Source: Myxococcales bacterium (lineage in GTDB: Bacteria > Myxococcota_A > Polyangia > Polyangiales > Polyangiaceae). From it: DNA of 64,000 nucleotides. The position numbers were made by a program, and so were the translations under genes. The notes under the pieces are model-generated. The model saw only the letters and a program-made list of their open reading frames with translations. It made no database searches and was not told the DNA's origin. The stretch's first letter is position 1. The number at the start of each line of letters is the position of its first letter. Shown one piece after another: positions 34,001-42,484 of this stretch. The DNA lies in NCBI GenBank assembly GCA_016712525.1, contig JADJQX010000001.1:1674001-1738000 (forward strand), read 5' to 3'.

Positions 34001-36955
34001 GCGGAGCCCGGGTTTCTCGGCCAGCAGCCGCTTGGCGAGCGCGCGGCCGACGGGGCGAGAATCCTCGGCGGACTTGACCTCGAACGACGCGAGCGCGAGG
34101 TCCGTCTTGGCGAACCTCGTGGCCGTGATCGAGAGCGAGCCGTCTCGCACGAGGGTCCCGTGGATCTCTCCGGCGCTCGAGCACCCGACGATGATCGAGG
34201 TCGGCAGCTCCTTCGCGAGGCGCTCGAAGGGGGACGGATCGTCGATGACCGACGCGTCGCCGAACGCGAGGACGAGGGTGCGAGGCGAGTCGACCTTGGG
34301 GAACGTCGAGAGGCTGAAGCGCTTCTCGGCGACCGAGTACGCCCACCGGGAGGTGGTGAACGTGGCGGGCGCTGTCACGGACGCCGGCGCGGCAGCCTCG
34401 ACCCGGGGCATCGGCGCGGGAGGCGGCGGGGCCTTCGGTGCGGTAGGGGCCCGACCCGACTTCGGGGCGGCGTCGACCTTCGTCCGGCTCACGCGGCGCG
34501 CCTCCGAGAAGATCGTGAGCGTCATGGTCTGGTTGTGGAGCTCGCACGGCCCGGCGACGCCCGTGCCGGGATCGACGAAGGGCGACAGCTCGCCGTACGA
34601 GTAGAACCCCGTGACGTGAGCGTTGTCTCCGCCCCTCGGGAGCGCGCTCTTCACGGCCTCGATCTCCTCTTCCGTCCGGTCTCCGAGCACGAGCCTACGC
34701 CCTACGCACGAGATCGCGACGACGAGGGATGGGGTGCCGTCGGGCACGCCGCTCAGCATGCCAGACGCCTCTCCGGCGCCGTCGACGAGCTTCTCGAAGT
34801 CGGCCTTCATGAGCTGCGCGAACGAGCCCTGATGCACGTCCCCGGCGAACGTGAGCGACTGCGCCTCGCGGTCGACCGAGAGGAGCGTACGCACGAGTCG
34901 CCGCTCGTCGGTCTGGGAGCTCCGCACGCTGAGAGGAAAGAGGAGGCCCGAGGCCGGGAGATCCTTGGCGCGCTCGCCGAGATACTCTTCGTAGAGGCGA
35001 AGCGCGGGGCGGCCGTCGAGCTCGTAGACGACGTTCCCTCGAGACTTCGTGACGACGCGCTCGGGGCCGAACCTGTCCCAGCCGCCCTTCGAGCCGTGGG
35101 AGATCGTGACCGCGTCCCCGTAGAAGCCGACCGCCGCCACGGCGTGGGGGCGCAGCTTGCCGCCGATGCTCACCCACGTCTTCTGGAACCGGGCGCCGTC
35201 GCCGGCGAGACCCCCGGTGATGACGACGTCGGCCGGGAGCGCCTCGCGAAAGCCTCGCGCCAGCTCGCTCCCGTTGACCCCGAGCCCCTCCGAGAGGACG
35301 AGCACGCCACGGAGCCCGGGCCGAGCGCGCTCGAGCTTCTTGGCGAGGGTGTCGGCGGTCGCTCGAGACGTGTCCGCGCCCGTGACGTCCGCCGACGCGA
35401 ACGAGAGATCGGTCTCGGCGAATCGCGTGACCGTGACCGCGATCGAGCCGTCGCGAACCTGTGTATCATGCACCTCTCCGGCGCCCGAGCACCCCACGAC
35501 GATCGATCGTGGGAACGCGCGCGCGAGGTCGGCGAGCGGAGTCGGGTCGTCGGCCGCCTCGGGGGCCCCGAAGGCGAGCACGAGGGTGCGCGGCGAGTCG
35601 AGCGGCGGAAACGGCGCCGACCAGCGCTTCTCGCGGATGTCGTAGGCGAGGGACACGACGGAGAGATCGGCGGCGGGGCTCTCGACCTTCGGCGTGGCCC
35701 GCGGGGCGGCCGGCGCCGGCGGCGACGACGGGCGAATCAGCTTCCCGAAGGCAGGCGCGGAGGCCCGTGGTCCTTCGTTCGAGGTGCGCGCCGGCGCGCC
35801 CTCGGCCGCCTCACGCAGCACCGTGAGCGTCATCGTCTGGTTGTGGAGATCGCACGGGCCGGTCGTGTGTGGCGCGAGCTCCCCGTACGAGTAGAAGCCG
35901 GTGAGCGCGACCCCCTTGCCGGGCAGCGTCTCGAGCACGGCCTCGACCTCTTCGTCCGTGCGATCGCCGAGGACCAACCTGCGGCCGACGCAGCTCACCG
36001 CGATGGCCAGGGTGTCCCCCTGGGAGGGCCGCTCCGTGCGCGCCGCGAGGCCTGCGCCCCGCGCTCCCTCGATGAGCTTGTCGAAGTCGGCCCGCATGAG
36101 CTGCGCGAAGTGGCCCCGAGGGACGTCGCCCGCGAAGCTCATCGATTGCTTGGCCCGGTCGACCGAGAGCAGCGTCCTTACGAGGTATTTCTCGTCCTTC
36201 TGCGAGGCCCGCATGGCGAGAGGGAAGAGGAGGCCCGACGCGGGCAGGTCCTTCGCGCGAGCCCCGAGGTACTCCTCGTAGAGCGCGAGCGCCGGCTTCC
36301 CGTCGAGCTCGTAGAGCACGTTGCCGTCGGAGCGAGTGACCACGCGCTCCGGCCCGAACCTGTCCCACCCCCCGCGCGTCCCATGATCGACGATGAGGCG
36401 CTCCCCGTAGAAGCCGACGGCGACGACCACGTTCGACGCGACCGTCGCCCCGCGCGCGACCCACGTGCGCTTGAACGCCGATCCGTCGGCCGAGAGGCCT
36501 CCCGTCACCACCACCGAAGGATCGAGCGACGCGTTGAGCCCGCGCACGAGCTCGCTCCCGTTGACGCCGAGCCCCTCGGAGAGCACGAACACGGCGCGGA
36601 GGGACGGGCCGCTCGCCGCGAGGCGCTTCGCCAGTGTTTCGCCGGCCGCGAACGATCCCTCCGCGCCTCGCACCTCGACGTGGGCCAGGGCGAGCGAGGC
36701 GTGATCGAACTTGCTCACCGTCACCGAGAGCGAGGCATCCCGAACCACCGGGCCGTGGATCTCCCCTGCCGTCGAGCACCCGACCACGACCGATCGAGGG
36801 AAGGCGCCCACGAGATCGCGGAGGGCCGTCGAGCGATCGGGCAGGTCCGGCGCGCCGAAGGCGAGGACCAGGGTCCTCTCGGAGTCGAGCTTGGTGGGGA
36901 AAGGCGAGGACCAGCGCGACGTCGCGAGGTCGTAGGCCATGGCTTCGGTCTTCAT
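31058..36955 (-). CDS. Triple-FIST sensor protein with STAS, zinc, TM and PDZ-like parts
   Basis: 1965 residues. Three full FIST units (N+C parts), at about 1-385, 428-815 and 865-1250, each with TLVLAFGA/D, VVGCS-AGEIH, LSEGLGVNGSEL, VVTGGL, GGWDRFGPERVV, LPASGLLFPL and GFYSYGE then LHNQTMTLT. FIST domains are ligand-sensing input modules, usually single. A STAS-like domain (about 1335-1412, VERVTSYGVREWL), zinc pairs CTRCG/CPACG, a second STAS-like part (1518-1598), zinc pairs CPSC/CKRCG, one TM (1692-1716) and an outer part with a PDZ-like segment (about 1888-1930, GVRPGDVVLAV) follow. The FIST units are thus cytoplasmic and the PDZ-like end outside. It lies between phosphatase and kinase genes of one operon. 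Confidence 0.85.
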   Translation of the reverse strand: MKTEAMAYDLATSRWSSPFPTKLDSERTLVLAFGAPDLPDRSTALRDLVGAFPRSVVVGCSTAGEIHGPVVRDASLSVTVSKFDHASLALAHVEVRGAEGSFAAGETLAKRLAASGPSLRAVFVLSEGLGVNGSELVRGLNASLDPSVVVTGGLSADGSAFKRTWVARGATVASNVVVAVGFYGERLIVDHGTRGGWDRFGPERVVTRSDGNVLYELDGKPALALYEEYLGARAKDLPASGLLFPLAMRASQKDEKYLVRTLLSVDRAKQSMSFAGDVPRGHFAQLMRADFDKLIEGARGAGLAARTERPSQGDTLAIAVSCVGRRLVLGDRTDEEVEAVLETLPGKGVALTGFYSYGELAPHTTGPCDLHNQTMTLTVLREAAEGAPARTSNEGPRASAPAFGKLIRPSSPPAPAAPRATPKVESPAADLSVVSLAYDIREKRWSAPFPPLDSPRTLVLAFGAPEAADDPTPLADLARAFPRSIVVGCSGAGEVHDTQVRDGSIAVTVTRFAETDLSFASADVTGADTSRATADTLAKKLERARPGLRGVLVLSEGLGVNGSELARGFREALPADVVITGGLAGDGARFQKTWVSIGGKLRPHAVAAVGFYGDAVTISHGSKGGWDRFGPERVVTKSRGNVVYELDGRPALRLYEEYLGERAKDLPASGLLFPLSVRSSQTDERRLVRTLLSVDREAQSLTFAGDVHQGSFAQLMKADFEKLVDGAGEASGMLSGVPDGTPSLVVAISCVGRRLVLGDRTEEEIEAVKSALPRGGDNAHVTGFYSYGELSPFVDPGTGVAGPCELHNQTMTLTIFSEARRVSRTKVDAAPKSGRAPTAPKAPPPPAPMPRVEAAAPASVTAPATFTTSRWAYSVAEKRFSLSTFPKVDSPRTLVLAFGDASVIDDPSPFERLAKELPTSIIVGCSSAGEIHGTLVRDGSLSITATRFAKTDLALASFEVKSAEDSRPVGRALAKRLLAEKPGLRAVLVLSDGLAVNGSELVRGINETLDPSVVVTGGLAGDGSRFERTWVAVGGRVARNVIAAVGFYGDHVVVGHGSKGGWDTFGPERVVTRSEGNVLYELDGKPALALYKEYLGEKAKDLPASGLLFPLAMRASSRDEKILVRTLLAVDHERGSMTFAGDLPRGHLVQLMRADFDKLVGGASLAATAVRGIGNEDKSLTIAISCVGRRLVLGDRTEEEVEAVKEALPNHGEKSEVTGFYSYGEISPYATGHCDLHNQTMTLTVISESSTPLERLEPIEDPTRARMPPGPRVSEAPLPVAPPRRDPPSVAVDATIAPPVSTSQVRVPVDTSAIPVVVRATNRVASASASTVVTETLNDTTVLRMSGRVSESFKGDAVGSALSGVVVIDLAEVERVTSYGVREWLAMLGCAKNARSITFARCSEAIVNQLGMIRKFAGAGHVASFFAPYQCTRCGEPFERLFDVERDRDAILAAAPPEASCPACGAKGRFDDEPETYFAFARPHVGTPVEPSVRAVLSHLAETRPETRNDPVDKTVEGDTTRVRLQTKLTADLRWKRIFDGVEGNLVVDLGAAGAPDASAVRALEAGLSAIAPDLSRVTLERCPEAMLDKLEALRALPGFQLASAMMDGFCPSCDVPRAAYVSTSEHAEVIASGRAPAVPCKRCGAPLTIAGISRLAEATTRPAVRSEPQPVAIPAAVRTAADSGNRRWRSPMVVVGAASAAFALSLVAYLGTRPPPAPGHVEPVATAAPAPSAKPSVGSTEPPPWTERDLVIGAEEVTVVGRADSGLALDAALKQARSAAILRVVQELGRELSGSPVYEFVAARVHGEAPRSDAAVVDRFVAQCGTFASLERVETWFGPAGPGFVKFRLERAAYQKAVALYRETAQVQGMVVGRVFPTLERAFHSEGEIVVLSVQKGRLAEGAGVRPGDVVLAVESRHVASPEAFAKTMSEAYTQTPPRGALAVDVEAAGARRTVRFYKAPPTP

Positions 36956-36991
36956 CGAGCAACCTCGAGCCCTCGGCGGGCGTCGTCTGCG

Positions 36992-38218
36992 TTATTTGAC
37001 GGTCCCGACCACGAGCGTGACGTCGTCGTCGTCGGGGGATGGGCTCGCGAACGTGTCGAACGTCGACTCGACCAAGGCGAGGATCGACTCGGCGCCCCCC
37101 AGGGCTGCGCGTTGGCACACCGCGCGGAGGCGCCGCTCCCCGAAGGGCTCGCCTTGGTCGTTCTCGCGCTCGACGAGGCCGTCGGTGTACCAAACGAGCG
37201 AGTCTCCCCTGTCGACGCGGAAGGTCATCTCGCGGTGCTCGACCGGGCCACCGGCCCCGAGGGGCGGACCGTCGACCACGAGGGGCTTCGCCTCGCCCGG
37301 CCGCAACCAGAGCGTGTGAGGATGTCCGGCGTTCGCGATGGTCACCTGCGATCGCCCCGCGTCGACGAGGGCCGCCGTGAAGGTCATGAGCGCCTCGCCC
37401 CGGGCGCACTCGCGCACGACCTCGTCGAGCCTCGCGAGCAGCGCGCGCGGGCTCGAGAAGCCAGCGGCATCACGCAGCGCGGCCTCGCACGCACCTTTCA
37501 CTACCCCTGCCAGGATCGCTGCGGCCACCCCGTGGCCGGTCACGTCGCCGACGAGCACGAGCGTCGTGCCGTCGGGGAGGTCCCGAACGAGCCATAGGTC
37601 GCCGCCGCACTCCGCCGCGGGGCGGAACGTCGACGTGATCCGCAGCGCGGCGCCGTCGATGCTCCCGTGGGGCGGCACGAGCAGACGCTGCGCCGCACGC
37701 GCCACCTCGAGATCCTTCTTTCCGGCGGCTCGCGCGGCGCTCGAGTCGAGGAGGCGCGTGAGCTGGTCGGCGAGCTTCACGAGGCTCACGCTGAGGCCCG
37801 AGATTTCGGCGGTCGCCGACGCGTCGCGCTCGGCGTCGAAGATGCGGTAGAGACGAGACGAGAAGTCGGCCTTGGCGGCCTCGATGGACGTGATGCCCGT
37901 GTCTTCCTGGGCGTCGCGGGTGCGAACGGCATCTCCGAAGACCGAAAGGGCCTCGCTGAGGGCCACGATGGTGTCCCGGAACGAGTCGCGTTGCTTCTCG
38001 ACCTTGGTGCGCAGCACCTCGAACTCGGAGCTCGCGAGGTCCATGGAGCGCGTGAGCATCGCGCGGTCCTCGGCCGAACGGCGGTAGTGGTCGCTCAGCA
38101 CGCCGAGCAGGCGCTCCCATGTCCCGGGGTCGGGTGGGCTCGTGTCCGATGCGCCGAGGCGCTTCAATTGCCGAAGGAGCACCGGGTCGTGGGGCTGCTC
38201 GCGAGAGGACGCGTTCAT
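36992..38218 (-). CDS. SpoIIE-type PP2C phosphatase with coiled-coil N-terminus
   Basis: 408 residues. Residues about 35-180 are helical and partly coiled coil (SSEFEVLRTKVEKQRDSF). The PP2C/SpoIIE domain (about 200-408) has AAECGGDLWLV, LVGDVTGHGVAAAI, ANAGHPHTLW, LVWYTDGLVE and DDVTLVVGTV, covering the metal-binding Asp residues. SpoIIE-type enzymes dephosphorylate STAS-domain anti-anti-sigma proteins; the two proteins with STAS domains encoded downstream are the obvious candidates. ATG 38218 is chosen; the 26-residue upstream extension is Arg-rich. First gene of the four-gene operon, 36 bp before the FIST gene. Confidence 0.85.
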   Translation of the reverse strand: MNASSREQPHDPVLLRQLKRLGASDTSPPDPGTWERLLGVLSDHYRRSAEDRAMLTRSMDLASSEFEVLRTKVEKQRDSFRDTIVALSEALSVFGDAVRTRDAQEDTGITSIEAAKADFSSRLYRIFDAERDASATAEISGLSVSLVKLADQLTRLLDSSAARAAGKKDLEVARAAQRLLVPPHGSIDGAALRITSTFRPAAECGGDLWLVRDLPDGTTLVLVGDVTGHGVAAAILAGVVKGACEAALRDAAGFSSPRALLARLDEVVRECARGEALMTFTAALVDAGRSQVTIANAGHPHTLWLRPGEAKPLVVDGPPLGAGGPVEHREMTFRVDRGDSLVWYTDGLVERENDQGEPFGERRLRAVCQRAALGGAESILALVESTFDTFASPSPDDDDVTLVVGTVK

Positions 38219-38295
38219 GGATACTCCGAGGCGCCGACGCCGCCCCCCGACTCGCACCGACCCCCTAACTTTACGAGCCGAGGCCGCGACACCCA

Positions 38296-38321
38296 CTTAC
38301 ACGACACTTATTTGCCCTTAC
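38296..38321 (-). promoter_or_regulatory. Direct-repeat cluster upstream of the phosphatase/FIST operon
   Basis: CTTAC (38296), CTTAT (38307) and CTTAC (38317) follow at 11 and 10 bp, reading TAAG-core repeats on the minus strand, 78-103 bp before the phosphatase ATG. An ACTTTA (TAAAGT on the minus strand) at 38268-38273 could be the -10. Spacing of one helical turn is typical of OmpR/SARP-like winged-helix proteins, and such a domain ends the divergent regulator. Confidence 0.5.
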
Positions 38322-38422
38322 GCTGCCGGACGGCGAGCCAAGGTTGGCTCGTTGACCCAACGGCATCTCGAAAGACCGCTGTCGCGCCGAGCTCCCGCTC
38401 GTGCGCGTCGGACGGAGACGAT

Positions 38423-38439
38423 GTAAGGTCCAGGTAAGG
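38423..38439 (+). promoter_or_regulatory. Direct repeat GTAAGG-N5-GTAAGG upstream of the STAND regulator
   Basis: Two exact GTAAGG copies (38423-38428, 38434-38439), 11 bp apart, 64-80 bp upstream of the regulator start and on the opposite strand to the cluster at 38296. Same TAAG core, so one protein could control both directions. Confidence 0.5.
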
Positions 38440-38502
38440 CCGAGGTCGCTCGAAATTCCCTAGGCTCGTACCGAACGCCTCGAAGCCTCGAACGGAGTGT
38501 GT

Positions 38503-41133
38503 GTGACGACCGGGCTGTCATTCGTCGGCCGAGAAGCAGAGCTCGAGATCGTCGAGGCTCGGCTCGCCTCCTCGCGCATCGTCTCGCTCGTCGGTCCCCC
38601 CGGAGTGGGCAAATCGGCGCTCCTCGCCGAGCTCGTTCGCGCGCGTGCCCTCGGCGATCGCATGGCGCGCGTCGTATGCGACGAGCGCCACACCCCGCGT
38701 TCTCTCGGAGAGGCGCTGCTCGCCGCGGTCGGCACGACCGGCGTCGTCCCTCAAGGATCGGAGGACGAGGAGATCGCCGCGTTCGCGCGGCTCGCCGTCC
38801 GAGGCCGGAAGAACGTGCTCGCGTTCGACGACGCCGACGCTTGCCTGCCGGTCGTCGTGCGTTTCGTATCCGCGTGCCTCGGCGCGAGCGCCGCGTCGCG
38901 GTGCATCGTCACGAGCCGGGAGCGGCTCCGCCTCCAGGGAGAGTCTCTCGTCGTGATCGACCCGCTGGGCCTCGCCGAGGAGACCGACGACCCCGACGAG
39001 GCGGTTCAGGCGGCCGCCGTCCAGCTCCTGGTCGCACGCGCCAAGGCCGCGGACGGCCGGTTTCGCCTCACTCGCCAGAACACGCGCGCCGTCACCGCGC
39101 TCGTCCGTGCGCTCGAGGGTCTCCCCCTCGCGATCGTCTCCTTCGCGGGGCGGTTCGGCGCGGTGGGAACGAGCGAGCTCGTGCGGCAAGCCGAGCGCCG
39201 CGTCGGTCTCTTCGCCTCCCGGGAGATCGACATGGCCTCGCGTTCTCGCTCGATCGAGGGCGCGGTGGACGCGAGCTGGGCGAACCTCCCCGAGGACCTC
39301 CGCAAGACCCTCGCGACGCTCTCGGTGATCGAGGGCGCCTTCGGGCTCGAGGGAGCCCTGGCCGCGCTCGATTGCGACGAGGACCCGAAGGCCCGCGCGC
39401 GGGTGGGGCAGGCGATCGAAGCCCTCATCGAGCGCTCGTTGCTCCGCGTCGTCTGGCTCGACGAGCCTCGCCGCTACGCCATGCTTCGAGCCGTCCGCGA
39501 GTACGCGCGCGAGCGGCTCGACGAGAGCGGCCGAGCGGGGGAGGTGATCCGGGCGATGGTCCGCCGATTCGCCGCGATGCCTCGCCCGCGTGCGTACGGT
39601 GATCCGAGGCTTACCGACTTCGATCCGCTCACGTACGAGCAGGCGTTCGCGTCGGCCATGGCGCTCGGTCTCGTCGACGAGGCCGCGAAGCTCGCGCTCG
39701 CGCTCGGCACTGCCTATCTACGCCGAGGGCCCTACGGGAGGTACGTCGAGCTCTTGACGGGCGTGATCGCGCTTGGAGAGTCCCTCGCGCCAGAGCTCTT
39801 GGCCGAGCTCCACCTCGATCGAGGGCTCGCGCACCTCCTCGGCGGGCAACGCGACTCGTCCTTCGCCGACTTCGAGTCCGCCGCGCACCTCGGTCGGGCC
39901 GAGACACGCGCGCTCGCGCGGAGCAAGCTCGGTCTCGCCGTCGGTCTGGCCGGGCGCTTCGAGGAGGCGCGCCGTCATTTCGAAGAGGCCCGCGCGATCG
40001 TCGCGGGGCGTGAGCTCCCCGACGTCGAGGGGCGCATCCACAAAGACGCCGCCAACGTCTTCTCCGAAGAGGGCACCGAAGAAGCGCACGCTGCCCTGGT
40101 CGCGGCGCGCGCCTGCTTCGTTCGCTCGGGAAATCTCCGGGAGCGGGCGTTCGTCGAGCTCTTGCTCGCTTCGCGCCTCTGCGACGAAGGCAAGCTCCAG
40201 GCGGCCCGGCGCATGGCCGACGACGTGGTCGACGCCTTCGTGAAGGTGGGCGACGAACGGTCGCTCGGCTGGGCGTACACGATCGGTGGTTTGGTGGAGC
40301 AGGAGCTCGGGCGTTTCGGGGTCGCGCGAGAGAGGTACGCTCACGCCCTCGAGGTGACGAAGCGCGTCGGTGACGTCCAGACCGAAGGGCTCGTGCTCGG
40401 GTATCTCGCGGGTCTCGAGCTCGAGCTCGGTGAGGCTCACGAGGCCGTGCTTCGGGGCGGAGAGGCGCTGCACGCCCTCGAGATCGCCGGCGCGAAGCAC
40501 GCGAGCTCGATGGTGCACGCTGTGGTCGGGTGTGGGTACGCGTGCCTCGGCCATCGCCGCCTCGCCGAGCAGTCGTTCGTCGCCGCGCGTGCGTCGGCCA
40601 AGGACGACGGTCGCGCCGCACGCGCGGTCGCAGTCGACCTCCTCGCGTTCGCGGTCTTCGGAGAGCCGCCCGGCGAGCGCGACGCGGTGCTCGCTCGCTC
40701 TCCCGTCACCGAGGAGGTTCGCTTCGCGCTGCGCTATCTCGGCTCGACCGAGCGGTCCGCCGAAGAGCCCGTCCCGTCGAGCCGGACGGTGCGCGAGGTC
40801 GTCATGGGAGACGACGGCGCATGGATTCGAGGGCCCGACGGCCGCGTGCTCGAGCTCACGAAACGCCCCGTGCTTCGGCGCCTCGTCCACGCGCTCGCCC
40901 GTGAGCGCGAAAAGGCGCCGGGGAAGGCCGTCTCGGCCTCACGCCTCCTCAAGCACATCTGGCCGAACGAGAAGATCCTCGCGCGTGCCGCGATGAACCG
41001 CCTCTACGTCGCCATCACCCGGCTGCGCGACGAGGGGCTCGTCGACGCGATCGTGCGCACCGCCGATGGGTACCTCCTGTCTCCCGAGGTCGGCTTTCGT
41101 CGCGAGCGTGGCCCGGCGCCGCCGGCCTCCTGA
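38503..41133 (+). CDS. STAND-type ATPase/TPR transcriptional regulator with OmpR-like winged helix
   Basis: 876 residues. NTPase domain (about 1-330): LSFVGREAELEIVEARL, Walker A GPPGVGKSALL, Walker B NVLAFDDAD, sensor-like CIVTSRERL. The middle (about 365-730) is Ala/Leu-rich helical repeats of TPR type (AELHLDRGLAHLLGGQ, VEQELGRFGVARERYAHALE). The C-terminus (about 765-865) is a winged helix of OmpR/SARP type (LTKRPVLRRLVHALARE, RLLKHIWPNE, LYVAITRLRDEGL, RTADGYLL), fused at the opposite end from SARP proteins such as AfsR. GGAG sits before GTG 38503, preferred to GTG 38497. Divergent from the FIST/kinase operon, with repeat motifs between them. Confidence 0.8.
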   Translation: MTTGLSFVGREAELEIVEARLASSRIVSLVGPPGVGKSALLAELVRARALGDRMARVVCDERHTPRSLGEALLAAVGTTGVVPQGSEDEEIAAFARLAVRGRKNVLAFDDADACLPVVVRFVSACLGASAASRCIVTSRERLRLQGESLVVIDPLGLAEETDDPDEAVQAAAVQLLVARAKAADGRFRLTRQNTRAVTALVRALEGLPLAIVSFAGRFGAVGTSELVRQAERRVGLFASREIDMASRSRSIEGAVDASWANLPEDLRKTLATLSVIEGAFGLEGALAALDCDEDPKARARVGQAIEALIERSLLRVVWLDEPRRYAMLRAVREYARERLDESGRAGEVIRAMVRRFAAMPRPRAYGDPRLTDFDPLTYEQAFASAMALGLVDEAAKLALALGTAYLRRGPYGRYVELLTGVIALGESLAPELLAELHLDRGLAHLLGGQRDSSFADFESAAHLGRAETRALARSKLGLAVGLAGRFEEARRHFEEARAIVAGRELPDVEGRIHKDAANVFSEEGTEEAHAALVAARACFVRSGNLRERAFVELLLASRLCDEGKLQAARRMADDVVDAFVKVGDERSLGWAYTIGGLVEQELGRFGVARERYAHALEVTKRVGDVQTEGLVLGYLAGLELELGEAHEAVLRGGEALHALEIAGAKHASSMVHAVVGCGYACLGHRRLAEQSFVAARASAKDDGRAARAVAVDLLAFAVFGEPPGERDAVLARSPVTEEVRFALRYLGSTERSAEEPVPSSRTVREVVMGDDGAWIRGPDGRVLELTKRPVLRRLVHALAREREKAPGKAVSASRLLKHIWPNEKILARAAMNRLYVAITRLRDEGLVDAIVRTADGYLLSPEVGFRRERGPAPPAS

Positions 41134-41137
41134 GCCG

Positions 41138-41986
41138 TCACTCGTGCACCTTGAGCCCGAACTCACGGGGGCTCTTTCCGACGACGCTCTTGAAGTCGCG
41201 CGTGAGGTGCGACTGGTCGGTGTAGCCGAGCTCCGCCGCGAGGTCGGCCAAGGAGGGCGCCTCACCGCGCTCGAGCCGCAGCGCCACCTCTTGGAGGCGG
41301 TGCCGCCGAATGACGTGCTTCGGGGGGGCGCCGACGTGCTCGGCGAAGAGCCGCTCGAGCACGCGACGATGCAGCCCCGACGCGACCTCGAGGTGCTCGA
41401 CCTTGGTGATGCCGAGGTCGTTCGTGATGCGCTCCACGAGGGCTACGGCGAGGCTCGTGTCCTCGCGGTCGCGCGGGCGCCTCCTCGAGACGAGCCACGC
41501 CGACATGTGCCCGATCGCCGTGGAATCGTCGGGCGCGCCGCGCACGAGCTGCTCGAGTCGGCGCGTCGAAGGCCCGAAGACGTCTTCGAGGGGGGTGATG
41601 GCGTCGGTGTAGTGGCTCGCCGGCTCGTCGAAGAACGCCTTGGCCGCGCCGGCTCGGATCTTCACCCCCACGACCTTTCCGCGAACTTCGAGCCTTCGGC
41701 GCCAGAGGTGCGTCCACACCCCGACGACACGACCCTCCCTGCGCGTCTCGCCGTCCTCGATGACGACGTGCATGCACGGATCGCCGAGCAGCTCGGTCTC
41801 GTGCGGCTCCTCTTCGGGCAGGTCCCATTCCCCGATCCAAAAGGTCGCGACGACGTCGCGGAGCGAGGGCGGCGGCAGGATGGTCTCGCTGCGGACACGG
41901 CGCCCGCTCGATCGGCTCGACACGAGCCCGCGCGCGCGATCGTGAGGCTCCGGTCGCGTTTGTACAAGCGGCGCTCGGCCCGCCAT
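41138..41986 (-). CDS. AraC-family transcriptional regulator (DUF6597-like N-terminus)
   Basis: 282 residues. The N-terminal part (about 25-130) has PSLRDVVATFWIGEWD and GVKIRAGAAKAFFDEP, as in the DUF6597 sensor part of AraC proteins. The C-terminal double HTH (about 175-280) shows VEHLEVASGLHRRVLERLF and SLADLAAELGYTDQSHLTRDF, the second recognition unit of AraC. It is divergent from a cupin gene with only 30 bp between start codons, so it most likely regulates that gene. ATG 41986 is taken; the open frame upstream is antisense to the cupin and GST genes. Confidence 0.85.
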   Translation of the reverse strand: MAGRAPLVQTRPEPHDRARGLVSSRSSGRRVRSETILPPPSLRDVVATFWIGEWDLPEEEPHETELLGDPCMHVVIEDGETRREGRVVGVWTHLWRRRLEVRGKVVGVKIRAGAAKAFFDEPASHYTDAITPLEDVFGPSTRRLEQLVRGAPDDSTAIGHMSAWLVSRRRPRDREDTSLAVALVERITNDLGITKVEHLEVASGLHRRVLERLFAEHVGAPPKHVIRRHRLQEVALRLERGEAPSLADLAAELGYTDQSHLTRDFKSVVGKSPREFGLKVHE

Positions 41987-42016
41987 GGCTACCTTCGGGC
42001 TCCAAGGAGAGACCCC

Positions 42017-42397
42017 ATGAGAGGCATCACGATCACGAACGTTAGCACCCTCGCCGCCTACGAAGGCCCACACGCCATCCCCGGGATTCGCTTCCGCGCC
42101 GCGCGAGAGCCGCTCGGGGTGTCGTCGTGGGGGATGAACGTCCTCGAGCTCGACGCGGGCTGCGAGCTCTGCCCCGAGCACGATCACGAGACCGACGGTC
42201 AAGAAGAGGTCTACGTCGTCTTGTCGGGATCCGTCGTGCTCCGTGCCTCGGGTGAGGAGCGCACGCTCGTCACGGGCGATATGGCGCGTGTCGCGCCCGA
42301 CGTGCGCCGGAAGCTCGTGACACGCGATCGGCCAGCCACGGTGCTCGCGCTGGGCGGAACCCCGGGAAAGCCGTACTCGCCGTCGATGGGAGGTTGA
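42017..42397 (+). CDS. Cupin-domain protein
   Basis: 126 residues, one small beta barrel. ELCPEHDHETDGQEEVYVVLSG is cut here as cupin motif 1 (CPEHDHE...QEEVY) with the metal ligands His, His and Glu; motif 2 is GDMARVAPDVRRKLV, where the usual His is replaced by Arg, so metal binding may be incomplete. Small cupins often sense or convert small molecules. AAGGAGAG lies 7 bases upstream of the ATG. It is divergent from the AraC regulator and 87 bp before a GST gene. Confidence 0.8.
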   Translation: MRGITITNVSTLAAYEGPHAIPGIRFRAAREPLGVSSWGMNVLELDAGCELCPEHDHETDGQEEVYVVLSGSVVLRASGEERTLVTGDMARVAPDVRRKLVTRDRPATVLALGGTPGKPYSPSMGG

Positions 42398-42484
42398 GCC
42401 GAGCGAGCCCGCGCGGACGTGCCGTAGGAGGCCTGGATCACGTTCTCCGCGGTCCGGGGCCCACCCGCGTGTACCCTCGCGTGC

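Noticed and set aside
33515..37597. 1360-residue open frame on the plus strand opposite the FIST gene
   Set aside because: Composition is Arg/Glu/Asp/His-rich with no fold motifs; it mirrors codon positions of the real minus-strand gene.
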